A stretch of DNA of 49,624 nt from positions 1 through 49,624 of the forward strand of contig JAUVJI010000011.1 in the NCBI GenBank assembly GCA_030596605.1. Reading direction: 5' to 3'. The notes under the pieces were generated by a model. The model had not been told where the DNA came from. It was given only the letters and a program-made list of their open reading frames with translations, and did no database searches. Positions within the stretch are counted from its first letter, which is position 1, and each line of letters opens with the position of its first letter. Shown in pieces: positions 15,697-22,420 of this stretch. The position numbers and the translations under genes were made by a program. Origin of the DNA: Bacteroidales bacterium. Lineage in GTDB: Bacteria > Bacteroidota > Bacteroidia > Bacteroidales > JAADJA01.

Positions 15697-17178
15697 ATGA
15701 AAAAATTGCTGGTTATTTTATTTTTAAGTTTATCGATTTGCGGTTTTGCACAAGTCCAAAATGCATTTAAATACCAGGCTGTAGCGAGGGATGCTGCGGG
15801 TGATTTGATAGTAAACCTTCCGGTTGCTTTTCAAATAAGTATTCTTCAGGGAGGTCCGGCAGGTACAATCGTATATACGGAAACCCACGGTCCGGCGACC
15901 AACGACTTTGGATTGGTCAATCTTGAAATCGGAATCGGAACTGTAGTTACCGGAGATTTTACAACCATTGATTGGAGTTTAGGAGACTATTTTCTACAAA
16001 TTGAAATGGATGAAACCGGTGGAACTAATTTTCAGTTGATGGGAACATCCCAGCTTTTAAGTGTTCCCTTTGCATTGTATGCCGAAAGTTCTGGTAACAG
16101 TGACGATGGTGACTGGACTATTTCTGGAAATGACATGTATTCCAATGTTACGGGCAATGTAGGAATCGGCATTACAAATCCAACCAGTAAACTTGAATTA
16201 GGGAATGCAGGATCATATCTATATGAAAATACCAGCCAACGATTATCAATTTACTCAGATGGTGCAAATGCATACTCAAGAGTGAAATTTCATCGTTCAC
16301 ACAGTCCAATAATGGGTGATGACACCTCTTCTAATGCCGTTACCCAGGATGGAGACAAACTTGGACTGGTAGTTTTTGGTGGAAACCGGATCAACGGAGC
16401 AGGTGCCAGCTCAGGATCTGCTGGTTGGATGGAAATGATACAAAAAGGGGATGCAACAGTTTCAGGTATTCCCGGACAAATTCAGTTTATTACTGCTGAT
16501 GGACTTGGAGAAAGGGAAACCAGAATGGTTATTAGCCCTACAGGAAATGTGGGAATTACTACAGACAATCCACAAGCTAATTTAGATATTGGAGGAAGAT
16601 TGTTTTTTAGTGCTTCTTTAGGGGGATCACCCGAAGGACAAATTGACTTTAATAATAATTCAGGAAGTAGTGAACGAATGATTATCCGTAAAAATGTTGG
16701 CGAGAGCACTTTTGGAGAAATCAATGTAGTTTCTGATCACGATTTAAGGTTTAGAACCAGTGATATTGACCGGATAACCATAAAAAATAACGGTTTTGTA
16801 GGAATTGGTACCACCACACCTCAAAATGACCTTGAATTAAGAACCTCAGATCCTGATGATGCGGCAAGTGTGATGTTCTCCAACTCTGACCAATCCCACT
16901 ATTTTCAATTTTTCCCTGGCCGACAAGGCAATCAGAATCCCTGGATTGCATGGGGAGGAGGAGATCCCTTGCGGTTTATCAGTGGTTCAATCGAACATTT
17001 TAGAATAGCAAGTGATGGAAATATTGGAATTGGTATCTCAACACCCAATGAGAAATTAGACATTAATGGCAACCTGGATATGAACGGGAACCAGATCAAA
17101 AACATGGTAATTGAAAACCGGACTTCTGATCCATCAAGTCCAGCGGTAGGACAAATCTGGATCAGAACAGATCTTTAA
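15697..17178 (+). CDS. Secreted tail-fibre-like repeat protein, paralogue 4
   Basis: 493 residues with a signal peptide (MKKLLVILFLSLSICGFAQ). The N-terminal domain (about 20-130, VQNAFKYQAVARDAAGDL to LSVPFALYAESS) matches the gene at 12667. The shared linker SDDGDWTISGNDMYSNVTGNVGIGITNP and four or five GNVGIGT-type units follow, with unique segments between them. The end (NRTSDPSSPAVGQIWIRTDL) resembles a fibre tip cap. It is the shortest of the four paralogues and shows no near-identical internal repeat. No T9SS or S74 domain is present. The stop lies 16 bases before the next gene, so the two are probably cotranscribed. Confidence 0.75.
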   Translation: MKKLLVILFLSLSICGFAQVQNAFKYQAVARDAAGDLIVNLPVAFQISILQGGPAGTIVYTETHGPATNDFGLVNLEIGIGTVVTGDFTTIDWSLGDYFLQIEMDETGGTNFQLMGTSQLLSVPFALYAESSGNSDDGDWTISGNDMYSNVTGNVGIGITNPTSKLELGNAGSYLYENTSQRLSIYSDGANAYSRVKFHRSHSPIMGDDTSSNAVTQDGDKLGLVVFGGNRINGAGASSGSAGWMEMIQKGDATVSGIPGQIQFITADGLGERETRMVISPTGNVGITTDNPQANLDIGGRLFFSASLGGSPEGQIDFNNNSGSSERMIIRKNVGESTFGEINVVSDHDLRFRTSDIDRITIKNNGFVGIGTTTPQNDLELRTSDPDDAASVMFSNSDQSHYFQFFPGRQGNQNPWIAWGGGDPLRFISGSIEHFRIASDGNIGIGISTPNEKLDINGNLDMNGNQIKNMVIENRTSDPSSPAVGQIWIRTDL

Positions 17179-17194
17179 TAGACACAGAATATTA

Positions 17195-18805
17195 ATGAAA
17201 AGAACAATGAAGAAACAATCTGTTTTAAGTCCTTTATCAGGATCAATATTAATGATATTCTTTTCTATCTTCCTGTTTGGTATTTGCCAAAGCCAGGAAA
17301 CTATAGGTTTTGTAAGAATGCAGGGTAATAATGGCACTTTAAACCTACCTGTAATTTCAGAAACTGATGCCATAAGTTTGGGTAATGGTGTAGTGAAAAT
17401 TGCATTGGATAACGGACTAAATGGTGCAGCTTGGTTGGTTTCTACAACAGACCCGGATGGATCTGAGGTAAGAATCCAAACACCGTATGGTACACGTTCC
17501 TGGAAAAAAGAATCCAGTTATGCTAAAACTTATGGAGGAATCGATTATGAAAATGCACAATCCCTTGTGATCACTAATGATGGTAGTTTGGCTCTTGCAG
17601 GATATACAGAGAGTTATGGAGCAGGATTGAAAGACATGCTTTTCCTGAAATTGCACGAAAATGGATATGTTGACTGGGGAAAAGCCTATGGCTATACTAA
17701 TAATGACAATGCAAACGCCATGCAATCTACAAGTGACGGTGGATATATTCTGTTTGGTTCTTCTAATAGCGGAAGTAGTGGATCTTACGATTTAAATTAT
17801 AAGAAGATTGATTCAAATGGTAATATTGAATGGGGAAAATGGGTAGGAACCGTACAAGATGATGCAGGATACGATATTGTTGAAGATACTGATGGTGGCT
17901 TTGTAACAACTGGATTATCAAATGGAATGGGAGCCGGGAGTTATGACGTCTGGACAAGAAAAGTGGATGCATTGGGAAATACAGATTGGGGATATACATA
18001 TGGCGGAACTTCTTATGATGTAGGGAAAGCAATTATCATGAACGATCAAGGTGGTTATGCAGTTGCCGGAATAACCTCAAGCTTTGGAGCCGGAAGTGAT
18101 GATGTGTATTTTATGATACTTGATTCTGGCGGAGGTGTTGAAAATATGTGGTCTATTGGAGGAACAGAGCGCGATGGCGCTTATGATGTTATTCTGGCCG
18201 GTAATGGAGACTATGTCATAGCCGGTTATACTGCCAGTATTGGGGCAGGGTCGGATGATTTTTACGTAAAAAGGTTGGATGCTAATGGAAACAGCGTATG
18301 GGGTTATGCTTATGGAGGCACTGATTTTGAGCGGGCACATTCTATTGTAGAGACGAAAGATAATGGATTTGTTATTTCAGGAGAAACGATGAGTTTCGGT
18401 GCAGGAAATAAAGACATGTGGGTGATAAAAATTGACTCACTCGGGATATTGCAATGGACATGGGCTGTTGGAGGATCTCAATACGAAAGCGGTTATTCAG
18501 TAGTGGAAGCCGGCAACGGAAATATTTATGTAGCAGGCTACATAAATAGTGTTGGGGCAGGAGACTATGATATCTTTTTAGTTAAATTTTATTCGGATGG
18601 TTCATCTTGCCTGGTGTCAGATTCTAAAATGGATGGGATTTCTGCAGAAAAAATATTTAACGTCCAGCAAACACTTCAAGAGTCAGATTTTCAAACAATA
18701 GCAGTAAAAGGCATTAGAACTCCAGAAACTGACATTAAAAGTGGTGGCAATCAGTGGGATGATGTAACTCCGGTTACACCAACTGTTACTACCATTTGTG
18801 ATTAG
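17195..18805 (+). CDS. Secreted seven-blade propeller repeat protein
   Basis: 536 residues. A second ATG lies 12 bases in (MKKQSV...), so the start may be 17207. A long hydrophobic signal segment ends near residue 34 (FGICQSQ). After a variable region (about 35-105), seven consecutive repeats of about 52 residues run to about 470. Each has the pattern YGGxxxDxAxSIVxxxDGGxxxAGxTxSxGAGxxDxxxxKxDxxGxxxW. Seven repeats suggest a seven-bladed beta-propeller. The tail (about 475-536) carries no recognisable T9SS domain and ends TPTVTTICD. Function is unknown. Position suggests it works with the preceding fibre-like protein. Confidence 0.7.
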   Translation: MKRTMKKQSVLSPLSGSILMIFFSIFLFGICQSQETIGFVRMQGNNGTLNLPVISETDAISLGNGVVKIALDNGLNGAAWLVSTTDPDGSEVRIQTPYGTRSWKKESSYAKTYGGIDYENAQSLVITNDGSLALAGYTESYGAGLKDMLFLKLHENGYVDWGKAYGYTNNDNANAMQSTSDGGYILFGSSNSGSSGSYDLNYKKIDSNGNIEWGKWVGTVQDDAGYDIVEDTDGGFVTTGLSNGMGAGSYDVWTRKVDALGNTDWGYTYGGTSYDVGKAIIMNDQGGYAVAGITSSFGAGSDDVYFMILDSGGGVENMWSIGGTERDGAYDVILAGNGDYVIAGYTASIGAGSDDFYVKRLDANGNSVWGYAYGGTDFERAHSIVETKDNGFVISGETMSFGAGNKDMWVIKIDSLGILQWTWAVGGSQYESGYSVVEAGNGNIYVAGYINSVGAGDYDIFLVKFYSDGSSCLVSDSKMDGISAEKIFNVQQTLQESDFQTIAVKGIRTPETDIKSGGNQWDDVTPVTPTVTTICD

Positions 18806-18851
18806 AATACCGTGTCAAATTAAATCAAATTAAAAATAAAGAACTACACTA

Positions 18852-19289
18852 CTATTTAATTATAATCAGCTTTTTCATGCCCAATGGAATTCCATTATTT
18901 ATCAAACCAACGTAATACATCCCTGTATCCAAATCTGAAATATCCAGGTTAACAGGAAATACAGAAATGGAATCCTCAACTTTAACTGTTTCACCATTTA
19001 GGTTAAAAATACGAATTACAAGATTTGTGTGATTTACCTCTGCCTTGATCCTAATTTCCTTTCCGGCTGGATTAGGGAAAATCTCAAATGAGGTCTTTAG
19101 AATATCATTATTGACACCTGTAATTTCCGATAAATGGACAATCCGAACCGCATGATTATTATAATCTACAACATATAATCTGTGATCATCATAGTCAATC
19201 ACACATCCCCTTGGGAAATTAAAAGTAGCCATTGTATCCGGTCCATTATCAAACCCTTCAATTCCTGAACCGGCAAAAGTTGAAACCAT
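18852..19289 (-). pseudogene. C-terminal half of a frameshifted NHL/T9SS protein
   Basis: Encodes 145 residues starting in the middle of an NHL repeat (MVSTFAGSGIEGFDNGPDT), then one more blade (GCVIDYDDHRLYVVDYNNHAVRIV) and a T9SS sorting domain (FEIFPNPAGKEIRIKAEV to GMKKLIIIK). On its own it has no signal peptide. The frame extends upstream through YVGDGENQRVRKITTDG to about 19340, where the N-terminal half leaves its own frame. Removing one base from the four-A run at 19340-19343 (plus strand) joins the two into one continuous NHL protein. See the entry at 19324. Confidence 0.75.
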
Positions 19290-19323
19290 TCCATCGGTTG
19301 TTATCTTACGAACCCTTTGGTTT

Positions 19324-20229
19324 TCACCATCCCCAACATAAAATAGACCCTGTCAATGATACGTGGCAAGCCGTGGGAACTTTAAACATCGCTTCTGAAG
19401 CTATTCCATTTTGAAACCCACCCCCATCCGGACCTGATTCACCAGTACCGGCAACTGTAGTTACCATCCGTGTTGGATCAATTTTCCGAATCCGGTGGTT
19501 ATAAGCATCAGCAACAAAAATGTTGTTATACTGATCTATAGATAATTCACAAGGTGTATAAAAGCGTGCTGCCGTATCACTGGCATCCACATAATCACCT
19601 ACACTTTGCACACCGATAGATGTACCACCTCCCGCCCACGTACTAACAATACCTTCTGTCGAAATTTTTCTTATCCGATGATTCCAGCTGTCACCTATAT
19701 AAATATTGCCGGTATCATCCAGGCATATTCCCCGTGGATAATTAAACTTTGCTTCATTTGCCGGTCCATTAAGATAACCTGCCTGACCACTACCTGCAAT
19801 GGTGGTCACCTCCATATCGGAAGAGATTTTACGAATGCGCTGGTTTATAAAGTCCGAAACATACATATTTCCATCATCGTCCAGACAAATATTAATGGGT
19901 TGATTGAATTTAGCCTCATCTGCCGGTCCGTCAAGATAACCGGCTGTTCCGGTTCCGGCATAAGTACTTACTTGCCCATCAATTCCAATTTTTCGAATAC
20001 AATGATTATAAGCATCGGCAAGATATAGATTACCATCAGGATCAATGCATATACCGAAAGGTTTATTAAAACTTGCTATACTGGTATCTCCATTCACAAA
20101 TCCCGGACTGCCTGTGCCTGCATAGGTTGTTACAAAATTTTGTGAGTTAAGACTGATCCCAAAAAATAAGATGAATATCAAAAACAAACCGGCCTGCATA
20201 TTGGGAACTAAATATTTTATATGTTTCAT
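19324..20229 (-). pseudogene. N-terminal half of a frameshifted secreted NHL-repeat protein
   Basis: From the ATG at 20229 the protein begins MKHIKYLVPNMQAGLFLIFILFFGISLNSQ, a good signal peptide. A longer version from 20277 is less likely. At least four NHL repeats follow (GNLYLADAYNHCIRKI, GNMYVSDFINQRIRKI, GNIYIGDSWNHRIRKI, NNIFVADAYNHRIRKI). The fifth repeat breaks off in the aberrant end SILCWGW. The next frame continues it exactly (YVGDGENQRVRKI), so one extra base near 19340-19343 explains both halves. The intact gene would span 18852-20229 and encode a T9SS-exported NHL propeller of roughly 460 residues. A sequencing error cannot be excluded. Confidence 0.8.
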
Positions 20230-20257
20230 GGTATAAATATTTATGGTTTTACACATA

Positions 20258-20265
20258 CAAATATA
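20258..20265 (-). promoter_or_regulatory. -7 box before the NHL gene
   Basis: TATATTTG on the minus strand matches TAnnTTTG exactly, 28 bases before the ATG at 20229. No clear TTTG occurs at the -33 position. Confidence 0.4.
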
Positions 20266-20280
20266 AAAAAACATCAATTA

Positions 20281-20297
20281 GCTGGAAATTTACCAGC
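20281..20297 (-). terminator. Weak terminator after the AAA_14/DUF4143 gene
   Basis: GCTGG (20281-20285) and CCAGC (20293-20297) enclose a 7-base loop. On the minus strand a run of seven Ts follows about 10 bases later. It starts five bases after the stop at 20302. The stem is short. Confidence 0.4.
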
Positions 20298-20301
20298 CGG
20301 A

Positions 20302-21426
20302 TTATATTAGAATATCTTCAATATTCTCAGGACTAATTGTATAAAAAGATTGTACAGGATATGCTTTATCAAAGGTAAGTGGCAATCGTGCTTTTTTTCT
20401 ATGATTTGTTTTGAATTCAAAAGCTGTAAATTGGCCATCTTTTTCTTCTAAAAGATCAATCTCCTGCTGTTGTGTTGTACGCCAGAAATAACAATTGCCA
20501 TAGAATTCATTGTATGAAAGATTTTTCATCCGTTCACTCATAATAAAGTTCTCCCATGATGCCCCTTTATCGTTCCTGTTTTCCCATTGCAGAAAATTTC
20601 CAGTAAGGGCATTTCTAATTCCATTATCATAGAAATAAAACTTTTTACCTTTTTTAATTTCGTTCCTGACATTTCTGCTTAATGCATTCAATCTGAAAAT
20701 AATAAACGCTTTTTCAAGTAGATCAACATATCGTTCAATTGTCTCTTTGTCTGCACCAACCAATTGGCTTAGTTCCAAAAATGATACCTCATATCCTACC
20801 TGTAATGCAAGGGCTTTTAATAGCTTATCAAGTATTACCGGACGCTTAATTTGCCCAAATGATAATAGATCTTTGTACAAATAACTGCCTGAGAGATTTT
20901 TCAATAATTTGATTTCTTTACCCAGTGAGGTCACAACCTCGGGGTAATAACCAAAAACAAGCCTATGTGTTAACATTCTTTTTTCTTGTATTAATCCATG
21001 GCTGTTAACCATCTCCTTAAATGATAGAGGAAAAAGTTGAAATTCATACTTCCGTCCGGTTAAAGGTTCATTGATTGTGTTGGCCAATTCTAATGACGAA
21101 GAACCTGACACAAAAAGTCTAACATCTTTTAAGTTGTCTATTATCAATTTTAATGTCAGGCCTATATCAGGAATCATTTGTGCTTCATCAATTACTACTG
21201 TTTTATATCCTGAAAAAAGTTGTTGCAGACGTGTAGATGTTATACCGGATAGCAACTCCCTTGTATCGGATTCATCACCATTAAAATACAGCACATCTTT
21301 GCCTTTGCCGACTATCTTGTTAAGCAGTGTTGTTTTACCAACCTGCCTCGCACCCAGGATGATCAGTGCTTTTTTGTCATCCATTACTTGCTTAAGATTA
21401 TTTGATAAAATTCTTTCGATCATCAT
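20302..21426 (-). CDS. AAA_14/DUF4143-type ATPase
   Basis: About 374 residues from MMIERIL at 21426; an upstream ATG at 21444 would add six. The N-terminal ATPase has Walker A GARQVGKTT (about 25-33), Walker B TVVIDEAQ and sensor-like SGSSS. The C-terminal DUF4143 region (about 195-340) includes FYFYDNGIRNAL and then REIDLLEE-type elements (QQEIDLLEE, FTAFEFK). Those match the restriction-endonuclease-like fold described for DUF4143, with D and ExK-like residues. These genes are widespread single-gene elements, often horizontally acquired, and their cellular role is not settled. The doubled palindrome-like repeat at its 5' end suggests dedicated control. It lies between a broken NHL gene and trmB. 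Confidence 0.85.
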   Translation of the reverse strand: MMIERILSNNLKQVMDDKKALIILGARQVGKTTLLNKIVGKGKDVLYFNGDESDTRELLSGITSTRLQQLFSGYKTVVIDEAQMIPDIGLTLKLIIDNLKDVRLFVSGSSSLELANTINEPLTGRKYEFQLFPLSFKEMVNSHGLIQEKRMLTHRLVFGYYPEVVTSLGKEIKLLKNLSGSYLYKDLLSFGQIKRPVILDKLLKALALQVGYEVSFLELSQLVGADKETIERYVDLLEKAFIIFRLNALSRNVRNEIKKGKKFYFYDNGIRNALTGNFLQWENRNDKGASWENFIMSERMKNLSYNEFYGNCYFWRTTQQQEIDLLEEKDGQFTAFEFKTNHRKKARLPLTFDKAYPVQSFYTISPENIEDILI

Positions 21427-21444
21427 TTTGCAAAAATATAACAT

Positions 21445-21494
21445 TTTTCGTATTAAAACGAATATTATTATAATTATTTTCGTATTAAAACGAA
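21445..21494. promoter_or_regulatory. Twin operator-like repeats upstream of the ATPase
   Basis: TTTTCGTATTAAAACGAA occurs twice, identically, at 21445-21462 and 21477-21494. Starts are 32 bases apart, about three helical turns. Each copy is a near palindrome (TTCGT and ACGAA half-sites). The first copy abuts the most upstream possible ATG. This layout suggests two regulator dimers on one DNA face. Confidence 0.6.
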
Positions 21495-21495
21495 A

Positions 21496-21597
21496 ATCAT
21501 CCTGAATGAGTTAAAACCTGATGTGGAAACTGATATTGTTGTAAAAAGGAGTGGAACTGAAAAAACTTTTAGAATAGTTCCTGAAGTAAAAAAATAA
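21496..21597 (+). pseudogene. Short coding-like remnant of unknown origin
   Basis: One frame reads IILNELKPDVETDIVVKRSG and then TEKTFRIVPEVKK before a TAA at 21595-21597. The composition looks like protein, not random AT-rich spacer, but there is no ATG. It begins right at the second operator-like repeat, which might mark a junction where a 5' part was lost. I do not recognise the family. Confidence 0.25.
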
Positions 21598-21601
21598 GGA
21601 A

Positions 21602-22273
21602 TTAAGCTATTTGCAATTTGAATTTAACATACTTTATCTTCACTCCTTCTGCAAGGAACATACTTTCATAAAAAGTCCTGATTTCTGCAACTTCCATCTC
21701 TGTACCTGAGCCATACAAATCATCTGTCTCGAATAAAAGCTCATGCTTGTTTTCTTCAATGGTGTATAGCGTGAATTTATAAAGGCTTTCGTTATCGGTT
21801 TTTAAATGAATGATTCCATCAGGTTGCATAATTTCTTTGTACATATCCAGAAAAAAAGGTGAGGTTAACCGCCTATTTACTTTTTTCAGCTTTAAATGAG
21901 GATCAGGGAAAGTAATCCAAATTTCGCTTACTTCATTTTCAGCAAAGCAATGGTCTAAAAATTCTAATCGCGTTCTTAAAAATCCAACATTGTCTAATTT
22001 TTCCTCAATAGCCGTTTTTGCTCCCCGCCACATACGCGCTCCCTTTCGGTCGATGCCAATAAAATTGATGGAAGGGTATTTTTGAGCAAGCCCAGTAGTA
22101 TATTCGCCTTTTCCACAACCCAGTTCCAGAATAATGGGATTGGAATTCTTAAAAATATTTTGCCCCCATTTACCTTTCAGATAATAATCATTTTGAACCT
22201 CATCAATTGTAGGCTGCAAAAAATTTTTAAAGGTTTTAGTCTCTGCAAATCGTTTTAACTTATCTTTTCCCAC
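21602..22273 (-). CDS. trmB: tRNA (guanosine(46)-N7)-methyltransferase
   Basis: 223 residues, the usual length for TrmB. It uses S-adenosylmethionine to methylate N7 of G46 in the tRNA variable loop. The SAM-binding motif is ILELGCGKGEYT (about 48-59). The family signature follows as WITFPDPHLKLKKVNRRLTS (about 119-138), where most homologues have FPDPWPKKRH. The C-terminal acidic motif is seen in HLKTDNESLY and AEIRTFYE. The start is GTG at 22273: the preceding codon is ATT and the one before that a stop, so no better start exists. Housekeeping gene placed between two unrelated AAA ATPase genes. Confidence 0.93.
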   Translation of the reverse strand: MGKDKLKRFAETKTFKNFLQPTIDEVQNDYYLKGKWGQNIFKNSNPIILELGCGKGEYTTGLAQKYPSINFIGIDRKGARMWRGAKTAIEEKLDNVGFLRTRLEFLDHCFAENEVSEIWITFPDPHLKLKKVNRRLTSPFFLDMYKEIMQPDGIIHLKTDNESLYKFTLYTIEENKHELLFETDDLYGSGTEMEVAEIRTFYESMFLAEGVKIKYVKFKLQIA

Positions 22274-22420
22274 AATTCAAAATAAATCAGGCTAAAAAAT
22301 GTTGTTCATTTTTACCCATTTTTTATTCAATTCGTGTATTTGCTGATTTCTTGTAATTTGTTTCATATTACCACTTTAGCTTACTTGTTTTTAGTTTGTT
22401 TAATAAGTTGCAAAAATTAA

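Noticed and set aside
7420-17178. Prophage, because of the tail-fibre-like repeats
   Set aside because: All four proteins have Sec signal peptides, each gene set has host-type promoters, and no capsid, terminase, portal or integrase gene is nearby.
22274-22420. Possible small RNA or tRNA between trmB and the AAA+ gene
   Set aside because: The spacer is very AT-rich with no cloverleaf, strong hairpin or conserved motif.
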